Shown piece after piece: positions 21,008-31,176 of a DNA stretch of 64,000 nucleotides. How positions within the stretch are numbered: position 1 is the stretch's first letter; each line of letters opens with the position of its first letter. The translations under genes were made by a program, and so were the position numbers. This DNA is from Ophiostoma sp. CBS 140.51 (taxonomy: Eukaryota > Ascomycota > Sordariomycetes > Ophiostomatales > Ophiostomataceae): NCBI GenBank assembly GCA_029298735.1, contig JANSLP010000152.1:1-64000 (forward strand), given 5' to 3'. Under the pieces are notes generated by a model that did not search any database, was not told the DNA's origin, and saw only the letters and a program-made list of their open reading frames with translations.

Positions 21008-23356
21008 TCACCAGATATTGTCATAGTGCAGGCGGCTGAGCATATCAAAATTTTCGTAGTCGCCCGGCAAATAATCCGAGTCAAAGGCAAAACTCGTTTC
21101 GGTCAAGAAGATCCCAAGGTTTGCATCGCGAACAACTCCGTCAGTGGCCGCCGTTGCCGTGGCATCCAGTGTGTTGGGAGCAATCTCGATTGTGGTTTCG
21201 ACCGGTAGTTCAGTGATCTGTTCCTGGTGCTGCTCCCGATGTTGCTTCTGCTGTTGAGGCGGACTCTGCGTCTGCTGCTTCGGCTTGTCTAATGCGTATA
21301 GTACGGCCACGTTCTTCCAGATATGCCTTGCCGGGCTCCACATGACCGACAATTCCTCCAGAACTTGGAGACACAACGTCATATCCCTCTCAATAGTCAC
21401 ACCGTGTGTTCCCGCCCAGCGCAGGTTCTTGGCATTAAACAAGATGAGCGCCGCCGACAATGTGCAATGCGTTGCCGTGATGGGGCTCTGCCGGAAGTTG
21501 CCGTATGCCGCGCGATACTTGCGTGCAATGGAGCAAATGTCGCCGGCCGCCTGGTAGCACACCTTCTTGGCCCGCTCGACGTCTGCCTCGGACACGCGGT
21601 CGTCTCCAGTTTGTGGCTTGTTGCCTTTAGTGCTATTGCCCGGGGTGTTAAGAAAAGGTCTCATGAGAATAATGTAGGCCGTGTGGTACATCATGTGCAA
21701 GGTATAAACCTGCGGCATCTTCTGGTGCCTGCCCCTGTCCACTCGTAGGACATCAGGCAGGTCATACTGCCAGTTCTTGAGAGCAAGGAGCTGTGAGTCA
21801 ACAAAGATTGCCCGCTGCTTTCGTCCACGTAGTGGCTTGGGAGCATACAGCGAGAGCATTGTCTTCTCGAGGCAGTGACACAGTTCGACCATGGCGCGCT
21901 GATATGTCGCCACATGTGGATGCCTCACTGTCTGTGTGCCTTTGACACCTTCGTACGACGGGGACGGTAGTTCAACCACACCTTGCGAGTCTAGAAATGT
22001 ACAGATACGCCCCGTGTAGCATGCTGATAGCTTGTCGACAATATACAGCGACCAATAGATGCGCCGCCGCAGCTCGACCTCTGCGCGTAACAGCCATTTA
22101 CCTTCCGCCAAAGACGCACAGTCGAGGTTCAGGCCCATGTCAAGGGCCAAACGGTTAGCCATGCCTTGATGCAACCAGCCTGCGGCATCGGCTCCCATGG
22201 CCTGCAATTGTTAGCCACCTGAAGCATAGAGTAATACAGTACAAAAGTAGATAGACGGCAGCATACCACGTAGATAGTTCCTAAAATGCACAGGGCCTGC
22301 AGTGTCGAGATACTGGGCCACTTGAGATCGTAGTGCAACAAAACCTCGGCCTTTTCCAGGAACAAGCGACCGCGGTCCGGGTCAGGCGGCCTCTCTGGGT
22401 CTGAGTCGACATCGTACCGGCTACCGACGCACAAGATGCAGTTCAGCAGTAACGGACTGAAATAGGGCCCCTTATCTGCCCGGCTTTCTCGGAACAGCCT
22501 TTCATCAACGACTTGGCACCACGGTTGCTCCCACGTAAAGTATAGGTCGATTAGCCGCTCCTCCAATGCCTCGGGCAGTTCGTTGTCGTCGACGACGTCC
22601 TGGTAGAACTGGTTGAAAAGGGCTCGCGGAGTATTGGCCGCTGCTTTTGAGTTGGGATGACCGTCTTCGTCGTTCGCATGTCCGTCCTCCTCTTGTTGAA
22701 ACTCGAGGCGGCCACTGATCGGTCCAAAGTAGCGTGCCTCGCCGTCAGCATCAAAGTTGAGCAGCGCGTTGTGCGAGAGTGCACCAGGTAGTGACGATGT
22801 CAGGCTGCTATCATTCACGTCTCTGAAGCCGCTTTGGTTGTTGGGGACATCTGGAGACACCGGGCTCTTTGTTTGTGGATGTCGAACAACTGGCGATGCC
22901 TCATCGGCCGTTGCCATTGCCGTGTCCTCGGCCTCATTTGACTGTTGCATCCCGCCGGGCTCTTCTTGGCCCTCTTCGTTTGCGGTGAACTCGGCAACGG
23001 CTGTCTCGACATCCACAGACGTGGACTGCAAGATACGTTCCAGAACATTGACACGTCGCCGAAGCATGTCCACGTAGGATTTGGGTGAAGGCCTGCGGCC
23101 ATCATCGGCCGTGGAGTAGCAGCACGCGACCGAGAGATTCGTGCAGCGTACACATGCAGGCTGTCTTCCGTCGCACTAGTGGCCCATTTTCAGTAAGCTG
23201 ATACAGCAACTTCCATCTTCTTCTCCGGCCCCATTTAGATCTTACCTTGACTCTTCGCTTTCGACATCGCTCGCATGCCCTGCTGGTGTTTCTGCGCTTG
23301 CCCACCTTTTGCGGGGCACTACCCAATTGCAACGGGCTGCCTCGTCGATTGCCCAT
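21008..23356 (-). CDS. Zn2Cys6 transcription factor, likely cluster regulator
   Basis: Exons 23356-23246, 23175-22267 and 22201-21008 (introns of 70 and 65 nt) give 737 residues. The DNA-binding motif is perfect: Cys28-x2-Cys31-x6-Cys38-x6-Cys45-x2-Cys48-x6-Cys55. Intron 1 falls between Lys37 and Cys38, inside the motif. A following stretch around YVDMLRRRVNVLERIL can form the dimerisation coiled coil. Residues about 240-600 match the fungal-specific factor domain (PF04082): YFTWEQPWCQVVDERLF, LCILGTIYVAMGADAAGWLHQGMANRLALDMGLN, LRRRIYWSLYIVDKLSACYTGRI. No stop or frameshift is seen. It lies inside a cluster whose promoters carry CGG-N10-CCG dyads, and its own promoter has two of them. Control of the neighbouring genes, with autoregulation, is the natural inference. 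Confidence 0.9.
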
Positions 23357-23454
23357 GTCGTATTGTGAGTACTATTGTGGGTACTGCTTTTCCAATGGAT
23401 CACTGTGATGGTTGTAGGCGGAAGAAGCAGAGAATACAAAAGACATAAAAGGTA

Positions 23455-23470
23455 AGGAATATATGTTCCT
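23455..23470. promoter_or_regulatory. Degenerate AGG-N10-CCT dyad
   Basis: AGGAATATATGTTCCT keeps the inverted symmetry and the AATATA core but has A/T in place of the outer C/G. It lies 100 bases upstream of the regulator start, probably in its leader. Confidence 0.4.
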
Positions 23471-23534
23471 TTGCTCTTGCCTTGTCGTTGAAAGGGGAGC
23501 TGCGCTAATGGTGCAGGTGGAAGAACGAACGACC

Positions 23535-23550
23535 CGGAATATATATTCCG
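23535..23550. promoter_or_regulatory. Perfect CGG-N10-CCG palindrome
   Basis: CGGAATATATATTCCG is a perfect 16-base palindrome, the best match to the cluster consensus. It lies 180 bases upstream of the regulator start (23356) and 315 upstream of the RidA start (23865). Confidence 0.65.
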
Positions 23551-23679
23551 TTCTTTCCTTTGCTTGCACTAAAGCGTCCCACTTTTCTTATCCCATATTA
23601 GTTATGAACTCGTGTTAGTCGACATACTACACGCATTATTGGTCGATCGAGTCATTGATGTTCTGTGCCAGTGCAAAAA

Positions 23680-23695
23680 CGGAATATACTTTCCG
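23680..23695. promoter_or_regulatory. CGG-N10-CCG dyad upstream of RidA gene
   Basis: CGGAATATACTTTCCG, 170 bases upstream of the ATG at 23865. Both triplets are intact. Confidence 0.6.
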
Positions 23696-23864
23696 CTCGA
23701 CGTCATCGCGGAGGTGCTTAAAGAAGTCCATCTCAGCCGAGCGTCGTATGAATCTTGCACGACAGAAGTTGGAACTTTAATCTCACAGTTTTATCTGAAT
23801 CTCGAGAAATCGCACAATATCTTTCTAGAGGCCAAGACGCCATGGTGACAAGACAACACTCACA

Positions 23865-24389
23865 ATGTCTCATCTCAATTACTACAGCTACGAGGGCTTT
23901 GGCACCGGTGCCCTCGAGTCCCACGCCTACAACCAGGCCGTGAGGGTTGGTGACAACGTCTACATTTCTGGTCAGGGTAAGTGGTTTCTCTACCTTTTTT
24001 TTGTTTTTGTTTTTACATCCTCTCAATCTCTCACATTCTTGTCCTTTCTTTCCATCTTAACATTGAGCCATGCTTTAGGAGGCTGGGACCCCACGACTTG
24101 CGTGGTGCACAAGGATGCCGTGGCCCAGATTGACCAGGCCTTTGCCAACGTTGATATGGTGCTTAAGGACGCGGGCTGCGCGGGCGGCTGGGAGCAGGTT
24201 TTCACAGTGCGTTCCTACCACTTGAACCTCAACAAGGATGCTCAAGACGCCATGGTTCGCAACTTTCGCAAGTGGATGCCCAACCACAAGGCGCTCTGGA
24301 CGTGCGTCGGCGTGACTCGTCTGGGCGAGGATAACATGACCGTGGAAATTGAAGTTATTGCCAACATCCCGAGCGGAATAAGAGCTTAG
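23865..24389 (+). CDS. RidA/YjgF-like protein lacking the canonical arginine
   Basis: Exons 23865-23976 and 24079-24389 (intron of 102 nt, GTAAGT ... TTTAG) encode 140 residues of the RidA/YjgF/UK114 fold. VGDNVYISGQGGWDP, IDQAFANVDMVLKDAG and the C-terminal VTRLGEDNMTVEIEVIA are family blocks. In classical RidA an Arg just before the CV motif binds the carboxylate of 2-aminoacrylate-type imines. Here that position reads ALWTCVGV, with Trp. The protein therefore belongs to one of the non-deaminase Rid branches often found inside fungal catabolic or secondary-metabolite clusters. It may act on an unstable imine, enol or lactone intermediate. The frame is intact, and the promoter has a full cluster dyad. 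Confidence 0.88.
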   Translation: MSHLNYYSYEGFGTGALESHAYNQAVRVGDNVYISGQGKWFLYLFFVFVFTSSQSLTFLSFLSILTLSHALGGWDPTTCVVHKDAVAQIDQAFANVDMVLKDAGCAGGWEQVFTVRSYHLNLNKDAQDAMVRNFRKWMPNHKALWTCVGVTRLGEDNMTVEIEVIANIPSGIRA

Positions 24390-25036
24390 AGCGAGGCGAT
24401 GGAGTGAACCGTTTCCTATGATATAACAATAAAGGAGATAGAAGAGTAAGAAACTGAAATTACCGATAGTGCTCCCAACCTTGCCCCCGCCACCAGACAA
24501 GATATTACACGTAGAGTTTCTGTAGGGGTCCCAACCAAGGACCACATCTTGGTGGGAAACAGCCTACTGAGTACGCCGTATGCCAGACAAATTTTGCCAA
24601 GCAGTAAAAGCTGTATGGGCATTACTTGTATTAACACTGAAACTCTAATTTTGTGGGCTGGCTGAGCTAAGCTCGGTGCAGCGTCTATTATTTTCAGGCT
24701 TGGGGGAGCGAAACGTACGAAGTAGGAATAGATTACCGGATGGAATATAGATCCCGTAGGACCATCGCCGGGCCGGTATCCAGCAACTTCCGCCAGCAAG
24801 CTAAGGATTAGATAACGAGTATATTGATTTCCTTCTTGTATCTATCTTGTACTGAGCATTGATATTTATTGCAATTAAAATCATTCACTATTTTATCTTC
24901 ATGTTCGTGGTATGAAAAGAGCCACACATCCAGCAGAACAGCGAGACTTTGAGAGCCTGTCTCGTTTATCCGTCAACATCACGATCCAACTACTACTTGA
25001 ATTGAATCAGCAACAGTGGGCGTCATTGTATCCGAA
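24390..25036. other. Promoter region of the alcohol dehydrogenase
   Basis: No gene is seen. It holds a one-mismatch dyad at 24742-24757, about 280 bases upstream of the dehydrogenase start. Confidence 0.45.
24742..24757. promoter_or_regulatory. TGG-N10-CCG dyad upstream of ADH
   Basis: TGGAATATAGATCCCG has one mismatch in the left triplet (CGG to TGG). The AATATA core and the right CCG are conserved. Confidence 0.4.
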
Positions 25037-26488
25037 ATGCCCACAAGCACAGTTGTCCAGGTGGCAGATCTTTCCACGGGTCTTGTTACGGACTTCTCAA
25101 CAACACTTGGCCATGCTCTAGTAGAGCAGCAGGCTCAGCTTCTCGATGGCACACTCGAGGCACGCAGTTCACAAAATGCACAGGAAGACTCATTAGACCT
25201 GTTCCCTTCTTTACCAAAAGATCAGCTGGCTGTTGTTACACCTATTCTGGGCCCCAAGCTCAACTTGAAGCTTCTCACTATTCCGGTGATCCGTCCCCGA
25301 TCTGGTGAAGTGACGGTCAAGATTGAGTGGACAGGCATCTGTGGCAGTGTAAGGATGGCAAAATACCACAATGCTGCCATTATTCAATTGCTGACTCTCA
25401 AACCCTTACCAATAGGATGTTATGTTCTCTTTAGGACCGCAACCGGGATTCCCCAGCGAGTTTCATATTGGCGGGCATGAGGGCATCGGCCGCGTCGTTG
25501 CCAGCCACGATCCGTCGTTTGTTGGCCTGCCTGTTGCAGCTCGCTACCTGTGCAACACCTGCCGAGCGTGCCACCATTGCCGTGAAGGCGTGCCCGAGTC
25601 ATGCTCAAAACAGGAAAACTTTGCCCGCACGCTCGCCGGCACTTTTCAGGAGTACGTCACGGCTCCATGGGACAGCTTTATGCCGGTGCCAGACTGGGTG
25701 CTGGGCGAGCCCGACATTGTCAGCCCGCACCTCTACACCGCGGCTCTATGTTCTGGAGCTGCTGCGCTCAAGGCGGTCAAAAATGCTGCCGTCCGCCCGG
25801 GTGATGTTGTTGTCGTATTGGGCGTTGCCGGTGGCATCGGGCATCTGACGGGCCTACTGGCCAAGTCTGCGATGCATGCCAAAGTCATTGGTGTAGACAT
25901 GGCCAGCAAACGCGACATCTTGGACCACGGCGCCTGCGACATTTTCGTGCCAATTGCCGACAGCGGCCCTGGCTCGCCCAAAGACTGGGATGCGTTTCAA
26001 CGCGAAATTGCCGACGCGGTCCAGTGGCTCCGGCCCCGGGGCTCGGCTGTCCGCAAGGCAGACTCGGTAATTGTCACGGCGAGCACAGAAACTGCCTTTG
26101 TGAATTTGTGCGACTATGTCTGCGACGGGGGCTCAATAGTCTGTGTTGGGTGAGAATGTGCCCTCTCTATTGCAGTGTCCAACATTTGTCTCCAGACTAA
26201 CAAAAGTGTTTTACTACCAGCGTGCCCAAAACTGGCGGAGAAATTCGGCTTTTCATCCCTGACGTTGTTGTTAAGCAGATTAAGATCACGGGTAGTCTAA
26301 TGGGTGACTGGGAGGAGACCTACGAGGTCATGGACCATATCCGCGCCGGGACCATCAAGCCTGTGACACAAGTCGTGACACTTGATGAAGTGCCCGATGC
26401 CATGGCGAAAATTTATGAAGACAATCATACTGGAAAGCTGGTTGTGCGTGTTGGGGGCGACGTTCATGGGAAGAGACAAAAACCTTGA
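25037..26488 (+). CDS. Zinc-dependent alcohol/polyol dehydrogenase (MDR family)
   Basis: Exons 25037-25348, 25416-26149 and 26221-26488 (introns of 67 and 71 nt) encode 437 residues. The first 60 residues are an extension rich in Gln, Ser and Leu. The dehydrogenase core begins near VTPILGPKLNLKLL. Catalytic zinc ligands are seen as Cys102 (TGICGSD) and His125-Glu126 (GGHEGIG). The structural-zinc lobe is present in CNTCRACHHCREGVPESC. The nucleotide-binding turn is GVAGGIGHLTG, followed by VIGVD, whose Asp favours NAD over NADP. These are traits of the sorbitol/alcohol dehydrogenase branch of medium-chain dehydrogenases. The frame is intact. Its position next to a RidA protein and a cluster regulator, under a similar dyad, points to oxidation of an alcohol intermediate in the same pathway. 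The substrate is unknown. Confidence 0.9.
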
Positions 26489-27355
26489 GTTCATCTCGGG
26501 TTTTCTTCTCTCAGCAACAAAGGATGTGGAGTGATTTTCAAGAAAAGGCCGAAAGGGTAGTACGAGCGTATCTTTGCTTTCTTCAGCGGTGCGCCTGTAC
26601 GGCAGTTATCCAATGGAGCCAACGACACAATGACGCCTAAGATATACTTTGTACACATCAAAGAAATTTTTTTGTATATGTCATTATGTGTTTTAACAAT
26701 TCATACTATTCGTATGCTGATGAGTTAGAACTAGGAAGGGTAAGAATCACAGAATCAAAGGTAAGAGACCCAAGCCAGCACCACAATGACCAAAACCTCT
26801 AGCTGAAAAAAAGGCGCAAGCATGCTGCGCAAGATACCGCTGCAAACATTCGTCGACGTCCTTCATCTTCCCCTCGCGACAGCCTTCAACGACGCCTCCC
26901 ACTGACTTATGTGTTCTTGTGCCTGGAGGTGTTGTTAGCCTTTAATGCTCGTGTACATTCTACAACACAGAACTAAGTGGTACAGGGGAACTTGAAAGTC
27001 TTGCTTGTTGACGACGCGTTCGATGCCATCGCATCCCATCTTCAGCGTGTCCATCTTGGGGCCGTATAAAGCCCGTAGTCCGTGCTTTCTTTGTTTTGTA
27101 GACTTTGTTTCCCATAACACTGGTCAACATGATCCATGAACAAGATGGAAGTTCCGGGTTTGAAACGGTTACGTGAAGAGTAAACACTGAGTCATAGCAC
27201 ATATGTCACTGCACCAGGCGAGCTATCGAGATTGCCACTTGAGTCGTTAAAAATGCATTACATTGCTCCGTGGTGGTCATTAAAAGCTAAGTACAGAAAG
27301 GTAAATAAACTGCTGTTGTACACCGCTCCATCTAATCTACTCTCGTCCACCCACA
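26489..27355. other. Interval without a gene
   Basis: No gene is supported. The 10-mer GATATACTTT at 26641 equals the core of the dyad at 19695, but both outer triplets are missing, so it is not called as a site. Confidence 0.4.
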
Positions 27356-28246
27356 CTATGGCGTCGCCGGCAGCACAGCACCCGGGTTGGCAGTCTTGAG
27401 GTAGTCAGCCGGCAGCTCGTCGTTGGGCGGCGCCTGCAGCTGCTCGGCCCAGGCCCGGACGGTGTCGTAGTTCTTGCACATGTGTGTCGTATGAAAATCG
27501 GGGAAGGCGGCCGGGTGGTCCTGGTCGTACCAGACCTGCCCCAAGACGCCCGTGTCGACGTTGCACATCAACACCTGTCGCAGAATGTCGACACAGTGGC
27601 TCACATGCTTCTGGAGAATGTTGTCATCGTTCAAAAAGGCATGGGTGCCCATGGCCTTGTAGTAGTCGACGTTGTAGTACAGGGCTTTGCGGACCAGATT
27701 CAGGCAGTGGAGGTGGTGCATGCCCTCGACGTTGACCAGGTAGCCGCCGCCGTACTGGTCGGCCCTCTGCACGTGGTTTTCCGAGAGTCCACTCCTGGGG
27801 CCGGCCTCGGCGGGGATGACACCGGCGCGGTAGTCAACTCCCAGTGCCTCCCACGCGGCGTCCACGTCCGGTGCACCAGGACGACGGTACACTGTCTCTT
27901 CCAAAAAGGAGCCGTTGAACTTGACCGGCGCATAGTGTATGTTGACATCATCCAAGAGCGGCGAATACTGCGTTGTGTGGGCGGCGCACTGGGTGTCGAG
28001 ATGGCGTGGACCATAGGCCGAGAAGCGGCCAGCCAAAGCGCCCATAATCAGAGAAGAGACATTGGTGACGGCCAACACGGCAATCACGATGCAGGCACGT
28101 TTCCAGCGTGCACTCCCTGTCGAGGATGGCTTTTCTGATAGCGACGTGTTGGAGTCTGACGACCTGATGAAGCGAGTCGACTCGCCGGCATCTTGAGCTT
28201 CGGCATCGTCGTCGGAATGGCGGATGGGGCGGTAGTCGGAGGGCAT
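27356..28246 (-). CDS. UstYa-like (DUF3328) oxidase
   Basis: Single exon, 296 residues. A short cytosolic N-terminus is followed by one membrane segment (about residues 50-72, ACIVIAVLAVTNVSSLIMGAL). The lumenal part has the two family motifs HxxHC: HHLHC at 177-181 and HVSHC at 214-218, the latter followed by VDILRQVLMCNVD. UstYa proteins are copper-dependent oxidases that cyclise, chlorinate or hydroxylate ribosomal peptides (dikaritins such as ustiloxin) and some other metabolites. All motif residues are present, so activity is expected. No tyrosinase, peptidase or methyltransferase partner is seen nearby, and the promoter lacks the dyad of the preceding cluster. The nearest downstream protein gene across the long gap is the Tyr-rich repeat protein at 34 kb. 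Confidence 0.9.
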   Translation of the reverse strand: MPSDYRPIRHSDDDAEAQDAGESTRFIRSSDSNTSLSEKPSSTGSARWKRACIVIAVLAVTNVSSLIMGALAGRFSAYGPRHLDTQCAAHTTQYSPLLDDVNIHYAPVKFNGSFLEETVYRRPGAPDVDAAWEALGVDYRAGVIPAEAGPRSGLSENHVQRADQYGGGYLVNVEGMHHLHCLNLVRKALYYNVDYYKAMGTHAFLNDDNILQKHVSHCVDILRQVLMCNVDTGVLGQVWYDQDHPAAFPDFHTTHMCKNYDTVRAWAEQLQAPPNDELPADYLKTANPGAVLPATP

Positions 28247-29272
28247 TGTGAAAAATATGAGGGTGACGAAGTAGGAAGGGGAGGAGAGGGTTTGGAGTAG
28301 TGAGAGCAGAGAGAAGAGTTGCTGTTCACTCTAGCTGAAGTGAACAGAGCGTATCCAACAATGTCAAGATGGGATGAATACAGGCAAAGATAGAGATGAA
28401 AAAAAAGAAGATGCAGAAGGCAAGAAACGGAGAAAGAGAAAACGTAGAGAAGGTAAAGTGAGATGAGGGGAGAGTAAGGTTGAATATGACGTTGTAAGTG
28501 AGAGAGACGGACGGTCTGTCTTGGAGGGAATACGAACTTTTGTTGGAGAGTAACAAGAGAGAGTCAGACTGGAGAAAAAGAGACGGACAAACTCGTATGT
28601 TTTGTCGTTCGTTTATTGTGTTTCCCTCTCTCTTTGATTTTCTTTTCCTACTACTCCGTTTTGGCCGTGTTGTCCGTTTCTCCGTTGTAGACTGGAGTTC
28701 GTAGCTGTTGTTCTGTCTTGGTCTCGTCTTTCTATTTTTGTTTTTCGCCTGTCTCTCTGGTGTTAGTCGTTGTTGGTCTCGTTGATCGTCGTTGGTGGCG
28801 GGCACCGAGTGCCCTGTAACGTCTTGCAAGTTTAGTGCTCTGTTAGTGCCCTGTAACGGTCGAATATAGGGCCAACAGACAGACAACAGCAGACAGCGAC
28901 AGAATCCAGGCCAGGTTCTGGGCGTTGCAACTCAGTCAGCCTCCTCCCTCTCTCTCCTTTCACTTTCGTTAATTCTTTGATTCTTCCCCTCTGGCAGCAC
29001 ACTTGATGGCCTAAACGGGAACAAGCTTAGCTCCCTGCTAAACCAGGAGAAGCCACAAATAATACGATGGTGTGTACTCCGACAAGATGGAGGAGGTGTG
29101 CGGGATGGTGAACGTGGACGACAGCAAGACAGGGGTGTGGATGTAAGTTGGTGTCGGTGGTTGTTGGGCTGAAGATCAATTGGTAGTCTCGCCGTCTGTT
29201 GATGTCGAGACAAATATGGTAAAAGCTGTCTTGCCGTGCAGCTTCTATTTTTCCACGACAGTTTCATTCTTG

Positions 29273-29335
29273 CGTCTTCCCTCCGTCTTCTCTCCATCTT
29301 CTCTCCGTCTTCTCTCCGTCTTCTTTCTCTCCGCC
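29273..29335 (+). repeat. Imperfect CCGTCTTCTCT tandem array
   Basis: About five imperfect copies of an 11-base pyrimidine unit (TCTTCTCTCCG) follow each other. Confidence 0.7.
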
Positions 29336-31138
29336 TTTTCTGTATAGGGTCACATTGAAATGTTCGATAGGATCGCTAGGGTTGCAGAAAGAGGCTGTTC
29401 CGCTCGCTGAGGCTTTTGCACACTTGGCTGCCACTTGTGCACTTGTGCGTTGTTGCGCTGGTCCTTCTCAGCTTACATGCATGTTCCTTCGAGTGGGGGC
29501 AAACAAAAGCAGTGTACGGAGTATTTTTGTTCATTCTGCCTTTCTGTACAAATCCTCCAGTGGACGTTTACAGCCTCCTCTCGCGTCTTGGCTAGAACAA
29601 AGACAAATCACAATGACGCTGCCCAGCCACTGTCTTCCGCGCTCACTTTCTCGACTCTCTTTTCTTGCTGTTTCTTTTTACATGTGGGGAAGAAGGAAAC
29701 TTTCCAGTGGAAGTTGCAGCTTCCGGCTCGTGCATACGGTAACAGCACGTCCTCGGACTCAGCGTACTTTTTCTTTGCCAGCCTCATTGCGTTCCCCTTG
29801 GTTTTTGGTTGTCGTCCACTCTTGGGTCGGCTGGGGAATACGAGTTGCGGGGTCAATTTTGCATCTTCGGCAGCGATGCTATGTCTCTCACGATGGACTC
29901 GGTCCTGCCTCTCTCTCCCGTCAGCTGAGACGGTACGACGGGAAAAGAAGGAGGCAGAAGATGAAAAGATAGAGTTGTCGGTGATCTGTTGATCTTGCAC
30001 GGATAAAGGTCAACAGGGTATCACGAGTTCACGAGTTTGTGCTCGGATGTTGACAATGTACTTTGCAAAGAAAGTGCTGTAAGTCAACAAATACGAGGCG
30101 GGAACGACTGCCAAGACCTGTAAGGCCAGGAAGAAGCAGGCTCAGGATGGAATACAAAAGCCGACGGGCAGTGGCAGCACGAGAGCAGTGCCGATCGTGG
30201 GTCCAACAGCTTAAAAAGAGCAACATAAGGCGTGAGCATTGGGGCCGGCGATGCCGCGGGACAACGCGGAGCCAGGAAAGGAAGTCAAGAAAGAGTCTCA
30301 CTGTCAGTACAACCGGCTGGCATCCGATGTTTACTGTGAGAGGAGTACGATGTACACATATATTCCATTGCACCACAGACGTCTCATGTCGCCATTTCAG
30401 ATGGATTTGGGTGCTGCATCCATATATCCATGCCAAAGGATTTTGCTGCGGTTGCTGACGAGAGTGTGTGTCTCTCTATGTCTCTCTCTATGTCTCTCTT
30501 TAAGGTAACCAACAGCAACTCTATTTTACCGCACATTCTCCATCAATTGACACTCGATCTCGACATTCACGAGCTTGTAAATAACTCGCAAATTGCAATG
30601 AATGTGTACAACAAACGGAGCCCTACAGATGCCAATCTTTAATCTATCCATTCCACTGTTCTTTCAATCAATTCACCACTGTCCATTGATGTCCCGACAA
30701 CGTCATTGCTTGGCCGCCTTTTCTTTTTCTTTCCCACAGAATAAACTTTTTATACGAGATTTCGAACACCTTGTTAACAACCTTCCCGAGACCTCCTCTG
30801 CTCCTCTACGAAACATTCCCCGGTTTTCCTGTCTTGGTCAACAAGTGCACACCCGTCGCATCCGCTGGCACTTCTTTTGCGGGACAAAAGTCCCCAAAGT
30901 GATGGTTAACCACTGACATGCCTCCAAAACCTCGTATTTGACTTCTCCGCATTGTACACTTTTGGTGCAGACTTGCCCAGGCATGACCTCGAGTAGCGCC
31001 CGCTGCGGGGCCACTCTGAGCCTCTCTTCCTGTCTCTCTCTTTCTTCCTTCTCTTTTCGTTCTTCTTTCCTTCTTCCCTCGCCTTGATCCCCACCTTTCA
31101 TGGCCCGGCGTGGCAGGGTACGAGGGTCACAACGGTCG

Positions 31139-31140
<2 letters not shown>

Positions 31141-31174
<34 letters not shown>

Positions 31175-31176
31175 TC
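31141..31176 (+). repeat. (TTTC)9 microsatellite
   Basis: Nine uninterrupted copies of TTTC. A likely polymorphic marker. Confidence 0.9.

Larger units (their letters stand above)
23357..23864. other. Divergent promoter of regulator and RidA gene
   Basis: Head-to-head intergenic region containing three copies of the dyad (23455, 23535, 23680). No gene is seen. Confidence 0.55.

Noticed and set aside
26641..26650. GATATACTTT, same core as the dyad at 19695
   Set aside because: Both outer CGG/CCG triplets are absent and it lies downstream of the dehydrogenase.
31141..31176. Repeat array considered as CRISPR-like or telomeric
   Set aside because: Simple TTTC microsatellite without spacers; CRISPR is not expected in a fungus and no telomere repeat was seen.
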